Shown piece by piece: positions 23,023-32,982 of a stretch of 64,000 nt of DNA; positions within the stretch are counted from its first letter, which is position 1, and each line of letters starts with the position of its first letter. The position numbers and the translations under genes are program-made. The DNA comes from Craspedostauros australis. Lineage: Eukaryota; Bacillariophyta; Bacillariophyceae; Mastogloiales; Achnanthaceae. The stretch covers positions 1,860,001 to 1,924,000 of the forward strand of contig JAMXDE010000010.1 of the NCBI GenBank assembly GCA_026770025.1, in the 5' to 3' direction. Below the pieces are notes generated by a model. It saw only the letters and a program-made list of their open reading frames with translations, was not told the DNA's origin and did not search any database.

Positions 23023-24702
23023 ACATAAACAGCACAGCAAAGGTGTCGTTGTTCCTCCGTCACATCATATGACATCATATCATGCTCCATCGCGTCACGC
23101 CACGTTGTATGATGATGCCTTGTTCCGCCTGACCTCAGCTCATGTTGCCGTAGGCGATCCACATCCGCAAGGAGAAGAGAGACTTTCTCCGACTTGTTCA
23201 TGCAGACACCGCTGCTGCTCTGGGCAAAGATCATGGGGGATTGCAACCATCAATTGGGCATGAGGAACACCTGACGAGATAAAGATATAGCCCTTGTAAG
23301 AGCGGTCTTGAACGTTCATTGGCTGCTACATCGCCATGCTCGTGGCTGGTATATCAGCAACGCACACGGGCGAAAGAAAGCCACGGAGACGGACCCGGCT
23401 CCTGAGGGAGCCACGATTCGAACAGCGATGGTGGCAGGGATTGTGAAGGAGGGGTCTCATTTCTGGACTGGCCGAAATGAATTTGCGGGGTTGGGGGAGT
23501 GGAGAACTATTTCTGAGGTCGCCAATCCCTCACCATCGCATTTGAACTCCGTTGTACGGGTATGGTACAGATGAGTGCGGATCGCCTTTCCTTCGACTGT
23601 TTCATCAGGACTCACGTTCATAACTTTTCCCTCCTTCGCGGGCAACCCTTCGCAGGTCTTTCGATCCGTCGTCGTCTCGACGGAGGCGCACAAGGTTGTG
23701 TTTCGGTGCTGTGGGCCATGTCGGAGTGCCGTCCCCATGGCGGCCAAAACTTCGTCCCAGATCCCACTCTTTGGCAGATGTCTCGCGCCATCCTGGCACG
23801 TTCTTCCAATTCAGTTCTCTTCCTTCTTTTTTCCATTCATGCACGTGCTCGTACTCTCCTCTACTTCGATCTGCTGTGATTTTCTCTGCTTTGGGAATCG
23901 TCAGCAGCCTCGCCCATCCGCGACTTTCGTGCCTTTCCTTGCACGTCGAACAGAGATCGCACAACGAGGTCGGTGCGGAGCAGAGTGCCGTCGTCGACTC
24001 TTTTTTTGCACCGTTTTTTGTTGCCACAGAAATCGTAAAAGCCGAAGCGGGACCAGAAAGACGTCGCCGATCTCACAAAGCAAATTGTGACACGATTCAT
24101 CTCACGTTCAAAGGAGTTCTGTGGAAAGTTCGCCTATTCTTGCTTGGGGATTCTGTTGGGGATGCAGCTGTCGTTGTTGTGAAGTTCCTCGGGCGTTTTG
24201 CGGTACCAACGCGCACCCAGGCTCTGTATAGTCATTTTAGTCGAGCGTTGGAAACAATCGAATTGATCGATCCGAGAATCCGGAAAAATGAAATTCAAAG
24301 TTCTATTTTCGTGACATCGACATGTTCAAATGTTCGCAACTGTCGTTTCTCCGTGTTGGCTGCGTTGGTGGGAAGCAGTGCCTCCAGGTTCCTCACGAAG
24401 ATCCTCACTCGCGCCCACACTCGCACAGCTCGTACGCGTGCGTCCTATGGTGCCATACTCGCCCATGCCCGACGTCTCGCCGTTTCTCTGCCTATTAGTA
24501 CACACTCTCGCACGCCACCCTTCCTTCTTGGCTTTTCGTCGACTTCCCAACTCATAGTCGCACTGTTGATGTCGGAGTTGGCGTTGCGGTCGGTGTCATT
24601 GTGTTTCCAGAAATCGATTCCATCCAACGTCGACGACTCATACGCGCAGCCACACCACGGGCGCTCTCCTCTTTGGGTGCATCGTGAATTGCTGGACGCA
24701 GC
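22989..24702. other. Intergenic region upstream of the PH-ankyrin gene
   Basis: I see no gene with recognisable domains in about 1.7 kb. Open frames exist on both strands at 23560-24800, including a long plus-strand frame overlapping the next gene in another register, but they are Ser/Arg-rich and lack motifs. The right half probably carries the promoter and 5' UTR of the gene starting at 24703. Two copies of CATCATATGACATCATATC-like sequence lie near 23063-23082. Confidence 0.4.
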
Positions 24703-26589
24703 ATGGTTCAGACCGGAGGGAAGGGAACAACAGGAGCAACAGAAACGACCAAGACCACAGCGTTCAATCAACTCACGGACGTTTGCATTTGCGCTGGATT
24801 GGACAGCATGATGACGAATCCATTCGATGATGACTACGATGATGACTACGATGAAGGCAACGCCAATGGGGAGGAGAAGAAGGGAGAAACGGAAGCAAAC
24901 AACATCGCTTCGCATGAGAAGGGTGCTGGCGATCAGGGCCGCCAACGCGATGCCAAAGGCAACGATGGCGAAGGAGATGATCTGGATGCAATGCTGGAGA
25001 ACATGGACATCGACAAGGACTTCAACGTTGCCACTGCTTCACCTTCGAGGTCAAATTCCAACGTTTCGGACCACTTGATCGACGTGACCTGCGCCTCGGG
25101 AGATGCCTGCGCGGCAGTTGCCACATCGATGAAGAGCATGCTTGGGTCAGAGCCTTCGTCTCCATCACGAGATGCCTCCAGGTCGATGCCGGCTTGGGCG
25201 AAAGTGGACTACGCAGAACAGCAGCGCTGGAGACGCCCGGAGGTGTACAGCAAGCGATATAGGGCCAATCCGCAAGAACAGTCCGAATTGGCGGTGTTGT
25301 CGTCAGAGTGCAACATCACCATGTCCATCACACCGCCACCGTCGCCAACGAGGAAGGACAAAAAGCAAAAGAGGAAGAAGAGGAGTATGTTCAGCTTCCG
25401 ATCCATGAAGAAGGTGCTGGATAAGGCTGTGGATTCCGTGATCGGCGACGAGAACAACATCGTGGCTTCCAACTTGATCTCCAACGAGGACGACAATCCG
25501 CATTCCATCATCGTGCATCGCGGCAAGCTCCAAGTCCGGAAGCAGGTCGGGGCGTCGGCGTTCCGGATGGTGGATTGTGAGTTGATGCTCTTCACGCGTG
25601 GCTTCATCGTCATGGAAGATGGCAACCGCGTGAGCGTTGCGACGTACTGGAACAACGTGCAGAGTTTCGAGGATATGACCGATGTTCCCGGCGATGCGTT
25701 GATTCCGAAAGGTTGCTCATCCTTCTGCATCACCATGAAAGCGGCATCAGGTGATGGGAGCGCAGGAGATCAATCCGTGGCAAAGCCGAGGCGGATGCAG
25801 TTCCTGTGCCGGTCCAACGAGCTTTGGTGCGATGCCATCGAGACTGTGATCGTGGAAAATGCCATGTTCGATCCACGTTATGACACCACCAAGTTCGGAT
25901 GGCAGTACGAGCTCATCGTCCATCCAATCTGCACCATGGTCGTCACGAACTCTTCGGTCGAGAGATCCAACGAGGACGAAGATGTTGCGAATGAACGCAT
26001 CACATCCATCATACGACAAATGAAACGCGATCCAAAAACCTCCAAGCGCATCAACCAGCTGGACAGATTCAACAAGTGCTCGGCTCTGCACTACGCTGTG
26101 CAATGTGACCACCCCAACGCCGTCTTGATCGAGGGATTGTGCGACGTTGGTGCTGATCCGAATCTCGAGGACTACGAGAGCCGATCCCCCATGTACTACG
26201 CCGAACGCAACAGGCTCGATCACGTCGTGGGCATTTTGAAGACGCACGGGGGCAAGGACTCGGAGATGGCGGCCGTGGAGCAGCGCGGGGCGTTGTTTGG
26301 TTCCGCGCAAGTGGCGGCTGCGGCATCGGAGAGACGACGCGATAGGGAACGTCAAGTCAAGGAACTGGAGCAGGAGGTGAAGGACGAGCGAAGTCAGCGG
26401 GCCCGCGAGAAGGCAGAGAGCGCACAGGCCGCGATGGGCATGGCGATGGCCGGGTTGCAAGAACGCGGTCAAAAGATCGATGATCTGGGCTGGAAGACTC
26501 AGGAATTGCACACCCAGGCGGCCACGTTCGGTGATCTGGCTGCCCAGCTGAAGGAAAAGAGCAAGAAGAAGAAATGGTATCAGCTATAG
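24703..26589 (+). CDS. PH-like / ankyrin / R-SNARE-like coiled-coil protein
   Basis: A single exon of 628 aa. The first 150 residues are acidic and disordered; a second ATG at 24808 (MMTNPFDDDY, giving 593 aa) may be the true start. A basic patch (RKDKKQKRKKR) precedes a PH-like region of about 150 residues (from IIVHRGKLQVRK to RSNELWCDAIETVI). A short ankyrin block follows (CSALHYAVQCDHPNAVLIEGLCDVGADPN and SPMYYAERN). The C-terminus is a coiled coil ending in LQERGQKIDDLGWKTQELHTQ, QAATFGDLAAQL and KKKKWYQL, which resembles the second half of an R-SNARE motif, including an arginine where the ionic zero layer would be, but with no transmembrane anchor. I infer a membrane-recruited adaptor that could enter SNARE bundles, as amisyn or tomosyn do. 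It is tail-to-tail with the MDH gene. Confidence 0.85.
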   Translation: MVQTGGKGTTGATETTKTTAFNQLTDVCICAGLDSMMTNPFDDDYDDDYDEGNANGEEKKGETEANNIASHEKGAGDQGRQRDAKGNDGEGDDLDAMLENMDIDKDFNVATASPSRSNSNVSDHLIDVTCASGDACAAVATSMKSMLGSEPSSPSRDASRSMPAWAKVDYAEQQRWRRPEVYSKRYRANPQEQSELAVLSSECNITMSITPPPSPTRKDKKQKRKKRSMFSFRSMKKVLDKAVDSVIGDENNIVASNLISNEDDNPHSIIVHRGKLQVRKQVGASAFRMVDCELMLFTRGFIVMEDGNRVSVATYWNNVQSFEDMTDVPGDALIPKGCSSFCITMKAASGDGSAGDQSVAKPRRMQFLCRSNELWCDAIETVIVENAMFDPRYDTTKFGWQYELIVHPICTMVVTNSSVERSNEDEDVANERITSIIRQMKRDPKTSKRINQLDRFNKCSALHYAVQCDHPNAVLIEGLCDVGADPNLEDYESRSPMYYAERNRLDHVVGILKTHGGKDSEMAAVEQRGALFGSAQVAAAASERRRDRERQVKELEQEVKDERSQRAREKAESAQAAMGMAMAGLQERGQKIDDLGWKTQELHTQAATFGDLAAQLKEKSKKKKWYQL

Positions 26590-26867
26590 AAGACAGCTGT
26601 AGCTCGTAGAAGAGCAGAAGAGCGCAGCAACGAAGAGTGTTGACATGCACGGCACAGCGCAGTGCCGTGCAATATGTTTACGAATGTAGCTATGCCATTT
26701 GGGTTTTGTCGTAGTACTGTTACGAGCACGTTACGAGTACTTTGATTGATGCGAATGTCATCTACATGCTTGACATACCATGCTCGTTCGTTGCGCCCAC
26801 CCCACTTTGTTCCATGTCGACAGAGCTGACTCTACTCCGCTCTCCTCAAACTTCACTCGTTTGAGAC

Positions 26868-28521
26868 TCATCCGTGAACAAAATCCACCCCCATCTGTAT
26901 CTGCTTCTGCAGCAACGGCACCAGCTTGTCGAACCACTGCTTTTCGTAGTCTGACATCTCGCCGATGCCATGGACTTGCTCGATTCCATCGACGCCGAGA
27001 CTGCAGGGTGTTGCGAAGAAGGGTGTATCCGGCACGATCGTCGATTGCACGTACGCGCATTCCAAGATCCCTTCCTCACCATCGAGCGCTCGCAGCACGC
27101 TGTCCGTGAACCGATAGCCTGCGTAGGCCATGTTCAGGGTCGCCGCGCCCTTGCCCTCCTTGGCCTTCAGGATCTCGTCGCCGCCGAATTGTACCCGCAC
27201 CGTCAGGGCTTCGCGTGCCTCGTCGGTCGGTTGGAAGTTCGGGATGCGGCTGAAGAGGGGCAGGATCGTGATGCCGTTGTGACCGCCGACCACGGGAACG
27301 TTGATGTTCCTCAGCTCATCCTCGGCTACGTTGCTCGATGCACGAAGATGCTGCGCAACGAATGCGTTGGCACGGCAGACGTCGAGTGTGGTAACGCCGG
27401 CGAGCTTCTTGGGATTGTACGCGCCATGCAGCTTGAGGACTTCGGCTGCGGTGGGGACTACGCTGTTGACGGGGTTGGTGATGATGGCCACGAATGCATC
27501 CGGGCAATGCTGAGCGACTCCATTCATCAGGGTTTGGATCGCCTCGGCATTGACCTGAATGGTGACGCCATCAAAGCGCAAGACATCACAGCGCACGTAT
27601 TACCGTGCAGCGCAATGCAATGTAATGCACGGCGAAGGGTCGATGGGTTCGATGAGATTATGAAGATAGGGGCACCGTACCATACCATGTCATGACATGG
27701 CAGGTTGGGATCGATGGGTACATGCACCAAGAAGCAAAAGGACCGCAGACGTGTGTGAGAAGAGAGAGGAAGGGGGAGCAAGATGGCGCGAAGGACAAAG
27801 AGGAACGAAACAATTTGCGCGTTCTTTCGAGAAATGGGATTTCCACCCGCCCTTGGCATCTTCAATCGAGTCATCAAGATTATGATGGCGCATAACATAG
27901 TGCAGCCGCGCCACCTTCATCTGTTGCGCACCCGGACATCTCTGCAAAGCACAATCAGACGCAACCAAGCACATCAGGCCACCCTCCTCTTCCGCGCTTG
28001 AGTTGTACGGGACAGTACTCTATAGTACACACCTTCAAAAGATCGTCCCGAGTCATGCCCAATCGTCTTGGGACGCCTGCTGGGATGACAACGACCTCCG
28101 CGCCCTGCAGAGCTGCCGCGAGCCCTTCGTCTTCGACCGCTTTCGGTGGCCACGCGGACGATCTCAACGATGGCAGGTGTCCCGTCACCTTCATGGTTCT
28201 ACTCATGCCGTTTGGTGGCGGGATGTGAGACAGGTCGGCCGCAACGCCGGGCGTCCCGACCAGGTCATAGCATGCCAGCTCGGAGATATGGGAAGCCAGG
28301 TTGGCCTTGAGCAGCAGGCTGAGCGACTGGCCGATGCCTCCGCCAGCTCCCAACACCGCGACCTTGCGCAATGTGGTTGCTGGCTGTTGGGTGGTGCCGC
28401 TGGTGGAGAGAGATCTGGTAAATGATGATGATGGTGATGATGACAATGATGCTGTCAGCAGCCTGTGTCCCATGGGCAAAGAACTTGTGTTCCTTTGCAG
28501 CAATTTGGCGAACGCGTTCAT
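26868..28521 (-). CDS. Malate dehydrogenase, NAD-dependent, mitochondrial (two exons)
   Basis: Exons 28521-28033 and 27554-26868 are joined across a 478-nt intron (donor GTGTGT, acceptor TTCAG), giving 391 aa. The phase-0 splice joins GMTRDDLLK to VNAEAIQTL, exactly where MDH alignment continues. The N-terminus ([22 protein letters not shown]) is a typical mitochondrial pre-sequence. The NAD fold has [10 protein letters not shown], the substrate arginines are in [12 protein letters not shown], and ITNPVNS and [12 protein letters not shown] carry the cofactor and catalytic-histidine positions. The enzyme interconverts malate and oxaloacetate in the TCA cycle and redox shuttles. Length and motif order are normal. 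The intron is longer than most in this window. The gene converges on the PH-ankyrin gene, with 278 bp between stops. Confidence 0.96.
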
Positions 28522-31500
28522 GGTGAAGTGGAGGCGGGAATGGTGGCGGCACTCAGAGTGGTGCTCTGTTCTCTATGGAAGTTTGGATGGCAGCGCGTTC
28601 GTAGAGAGCAAATGGATTGCGAGTATTACCGAGCCAACAAGTCAGAGGATCAAAGTCCACGCAAGGAGAAGAATGTGATGTGATGTGGTGTCAGGTTAGG
28701 TTGGGTTGGGTTGGCTGTTCGATTGGTGATGTGTGGTGCTCTTGTTGTTCTGTCGATTTTGGATCCTGCGTGGTATCTTGTTGGGGAGGAACAGAACAGA
28801 ACTCCGTTGTCAGCGAGATGGAGTTCCTTGGATTGGTTGGTGTGATGTTGTTGAAACGAATCTTACCAAGATTGCGGTGAAATACGCATTACTTTTGTTT
28901 TGAGCCAGTATTCCAATGATTCACGACAGGCTATATATGTGGATGTAGTTTTTCAAACGTGGTATACCGGCTCACGAATGATCATGACTGCAAAGATGCG
29001 AAAAGTGATCTGTCCATGCGGCACGTCTCCAACCAGCATCGACAGTCCCGAAGCCAGCAATCAAACACCACATTCCGTTTCAAGTGTTACTCGCTCCACT
29101 CTGGGAGAAGAGGAGCATGCGGCGCCTTCAATCAGCACTGGCGCGGTTTCGTGGCGTTGGTGAGAGAACGGTGTGAACGCGATGCTGGTGGCAGAGCATG
29201 AGCATTAGCAGCTACGAGCACATCACACAATGCGCATGACGATTTGGTCGAGCAACCCGCATCGATTAATTCCTCCAACAAGCCCATGATCCTTTCGATC
29301 TTCGGACCAGTTCGGGAGAGTGCGAATAGGAACTTGGGCAGAACAGGCAGTTCCGCCGCAACATCGTATCTTCGGCAATACTCGTGGATGCAAGTACCGA
29401 TGCTCCCCGTTTGCTGCCACCTGACTCTCTCTCTCTCGTTCCGCCTTGCTTCATTCGCCCCGGAAGAGTCCATTGTGCCACCCTTGCACCTCTGGGAAGG
29501 GAAACAAGAATCCAAGAGTTGTCGGACCCACTGCTACATTGATACTTGTAGGTGCGGCTCGCAGGCCGATGAGGAACTGGCAAACGTGCCAAATGCGCTC
29601 TTGTGGTCATCGTGGTTGTTTGGATTGTTTGCTTCATTCTTCCTCTTCAGCCTCATGCGCTTGTTTCCATGAGCGTAGATAGGCTGCCATACAAGTTGTC
29701 TGTGTGATGGAAGCGGCCTCTGGAGTCCTATTTTCTGTCGCGTGGCACTCTGTGTTACAGAACTATGAGGCCGCCAGAGTTGCTTCTTTGGGTCGCGCCA
29801 CATCTCTGCTTTCTGCCTTCGGGTTTCTGTATCGTGGGGGAATTCGCAGCTGATAAATCCCCGTTGCGGACCATGGGAGCTCCGCGTGATGTGGATGTGC
29901 TGTCGACAACGAGAGCATGCTTTCGTCACGATACTCCCAACGCGACAACAGTGCAACCACACCTGATCATCGAGTTTATTTGATGAGGTCTGAAGAAGAG
30001 ATGGGTGACCAGAACACCGTGGGTTGTTGAGAAGAGACAATGCAACCGCGCAGCAGAACGCTTTCCACTCCTTCATACGATGGGACTCTGCACAACGAGC
30101 GCAGTCGCCCTCTGCTCACAGAGAGAGAGTTTGGTACTTTTGCAGATTCGCGACACACCAGAGAGTCACAAGGGTGGAAACGGGTTGCCACGTGATCTGC
30201 GCGGCGCTCTTGGTACCAGGATGTGCCGTAATGACCTCCTTGCCACCTCCCCTTGTGCTAACAATCGTTTCCGGTGTGCTATGTTGCGAATATTCCAGAT
30301 TGCGATCTATTCTATGATGAGCTAGCTACGAAATGGACCAGTAGTCTTATTCTGACAGAGGATATGACATCTCAGTCCAGCCCACGGATGCGTTCGACCT
30401 GGACCTGATCCATAGATGTTGCGCTAATTGCGAGCGACTCCTCGCGTTGAAGGAACGCCATTGCGCGAGGGTGTGTGTTGGTGGAGATCGCATTTATGGA
30501 ACCGAGAGTGGGTAGACATGGGCCGAACACAAACTCGCTTCGCTGTGTGGAATCATCACGACGCAAATGATGAACACAAATTTAGGGCCGAAGAGGAGCA
30601 ATGCACTTGAGCGTAGGTCGTAGTCGCTCGGTTGGCCGAAGCCGAAGATTCGAAGATCATCCGCATCTCGGTGCATTTTCAACCGTGTCATAGTTGTACA
30701 TGCTAGGAAGAGTACTAGTACGAGTACTGCACGCCCTCTCGTTCTTGCCTGTTCGAAACAAAGAATCGGACTTCCGAGAAGGGGCTGCGTAGTTGGTGTT
30801 AGCTCGTGTTCCTCGTCTTGAATTGACATACGACATTCAGTGGTGAACGTGACCCCAACGGAGTTGCTTGCGGTACAGCTAAGCCACCACTGCGGTCTCC
30901 GTCTTGTTGCGAAACGTCGATCATGTCACAATCCGGCCAACTCATCATGCCTTTCCAACTTGGAAGGCATGGGAAGCATCATTGCTGTCCTCTCAAACGT
31001 GTATTCATGTTCTCCTTCATGGATGTGTTGTACGAGACCAAACAGATCACTACCTCTGCTTAAATCTCAATGGTTTTTGATAGTTGCACTTAATAGTGCA
31101 TTCCCGAATAGGGCCTATTACCGTGAATAACACCGTGATACAACAGCGAGTTCGTCGAATGATAAAAACTTGCTGCTTACAGTTCGCAGAAGAAAGAGCT
31201 TTGTTCTCCTCCACGCTGCCACGATGCCGAAACAGTCGCGCGGTTGCGCAACACAATCACGGAAGACACCGAAAAACAATACGGTGAGCCGTGCGGTATC
31301 CCGCACCAAGCGCTGTGCCAGACGCCACCTCCATGCCCTCGCAAACAAACACCACAGTGCGTGGCGTGAGTACAAAACGCTTTGCGAAGCGCTGCAGCAA
31401 CGTGGCAAGCAGGCCCATGCGCCATACGTGCACGAACCCGCAAAACCCAAACAAACAACAACTGACTGGCTCCAAACCCTCACAAAATCAAAAACCAAGC

Positions 31501-31555
31501 AAACAATCGCGACATCCACAGCATCCACCGCACTCGCAACAAATACAAAGTCATC
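28522..31555. other. 3-kb intergenic region without a supportable gene
   Basis: Beyond the MDH promoter at the left I see only short overlapping open frames without family resemblance (the longest are about 29534-30076 minus, 29244-29672 plus and 31118-31528 minus). There is a short (CT)n tract near 29425-29438. The last several hundred bases, rich in CAAAC motifs, probably serve as the leader of the gene at 31556. Short unrecognised genes cannot be excluded. Confidence 0.4.
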
Positions 31556-32269
31556 ATGTTCCGTCGTTCCAAGGCAGCATCCAACGCAGCACCATCAGGT
31601 GTCATCGTCAACTTCGATAAGATGGTCAAGTCCTCCAAGGCATCATCGCTCCTCAGCCGCATGCAGAGAGGCCGCAATGGCGCGAACAAGCTGAAGGCGC
31701 AGCGCCAACACCAACCCGCAGTCGACCCTGAAGTTGCTTCGACTTGCTCCACGGAGAGCGTTTCCACAATGCAGAGCCTCGTCTCCTCCTTGTCCTCGAG
31801 CCAGCCCATCATCGCCACGACCGCCACAACGCAGCATCGCAACGAGAAGAAGGGAAAGAAGGTCACATTCGACTCACAGCCAAAGGGCCTGCTCATCCCG
31901 ATGCCATCCCCAGAAGAGATCCACGAACGCTGGTACGACATGCACAACTACGACAGCTTCCGCGAAGACAGCGCCCGAACCATCGCCTTGATCCAGAAGT
32001 GCCAACGCGACACTCTGCGCCAGCAATCCGACGACTACTGCGTCCGCGGATTGGAGGGCATGTCGCGCGCCGGTGCCCTGCGATGCAAGAAGCAGCAAGG
32101 CTTTGCCCGGCAGGCCGTGTTGAAGCTGCAGAAGGAGTGCCATTCCAAGGGACTCCCCAACTCCGAAGCCATTGCCGAAGCATACGAGAAGGCCAGCAGC
32201 AAGAGCGTCACGATTGCTCTGTCATACGCTCGCAGAGATGAGGAGGATGTCTACAGACAGCAGGACTGA
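31556..32269 (+). CDS. Small diatom-type protein with 'CVRGLE' motif
   Basis: A single exon of 237 aa, starting MFRRSKAASNAAPSG. The first half is basic and Ser/Thr-rich, with a short motif KKGKKVTFDSQPKG near 100-115. The second half is a conserved-looking helical region: IHERWYDMHNYDSFREDSART, then CVRGLEGMSRAGALR, and a tail of the form AVLKLQKECHSKGLPNSEAIAEAYEKASSKS ending in a charged helix. From memory, many diatom proteins share this order (W-Y motif, C-x-RGLE, Q-rich helix, S-helix) and none has a known function. It is probably soluble. I give no functional assignment. It converges on the HSP70-like gene. Confidence 0.8.
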   Translation: MFRRSKAASNAAPSGVIVNFDKMVKSSKASSLLSRMQRGRNGANKLKAQRQHQPAVDPEVASTCSTESVSTMQSLVSSLSSSQPIIATTATTQHRNEKKGKKVTFDSQPKGLLIPMPSPEEIHERWYDMHNYDSFREDSARTIALIQKCQRDTLRQQSDDYCVRGLEGMSRAGALRCKKQQGFARQAVLKLQKECHSKGLPNSEAIAEAYEKASSKSVTIALSYARRDEEDVYRQQD

Positions 32270-32982
32270 AGCTGTTTGGCAAGAACAAAGGCACGACTCC
32301 AGAGGGGCACCATCAGGATCACGAGATCAGGTCATGGATCAAGGGGAAGACTGACTCCACGACTTGAGCTCATGCGCATATAATACCATACTACGCAGGG
32401 TAGATAAAACAATAATTTTGAATTCCAACCTCCACGCTCCAACAATCTTCATCGTGCGCATTACGAGTAGTAGTACGTGCCAGTAGAGTGGAGCGAAGCA
32501 CTTATGATTGTCGACAGTAATGGCGTCAGGCACAAAGATCCCAGGAAGCCGCACGACCTGATGTTGGTGCTGGTGGGGAGAGCACGATACCCCGAAAAGG
32601 TTCTACCAGTACACTCTACTAGGTCGTACATACCGGCTGCCCATGCAACGAATCGACATCCATGTCCACCTCCAGGGTGGCTCTTGCGATGAATCCCTCG
32701 TACGTACTACGCATGTCCTCGTCATTCGACATTGCCATGCACACCGGAACTGATCGATCCCGACAGATGTGCTTGTGCGTGGCGTGACCACCAGATCATC
32801 AACCCTCGATGTCAAGCTGAATGGAGCCAAATGACTACATCGCTATCACTTTGAACGTAGAATAGGATCATCCCCCACCCTGTTCCACTTCACACGACAG
32901 TGCGAGAATGCACCTCATGCATCAACATATGATACCAATGGACAACCAAACTCTCCTTTGGCACGCACACTCGCCATTGTCT
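32270..32982. other. Convergent 3' intergenic region
   Basis: This stretch lies between two converging genes and should contain both 3' UTRs. An AT-rich spot occurs at 32375-32425 (CATATAATACCATAC and AAACAATAATTTTG). No gene is visible. Confidence 0.5.

Noticed and set aside
23400-23440. ACGATTCGAACAGC, resembling a tRNA B box
   Set aside because: No cloverleaf could be drawn around it and no acceptor stem pairs; it is a chance match.
23605-24811. Long open frames on both strands ahead of the PH-ankyrin gene
   Set aside because: The plus frame overlaps the start of the real gene in another register and is Ser/Arg-rich; the minus frame has no motif. They are better explained as shadow frames and leader.
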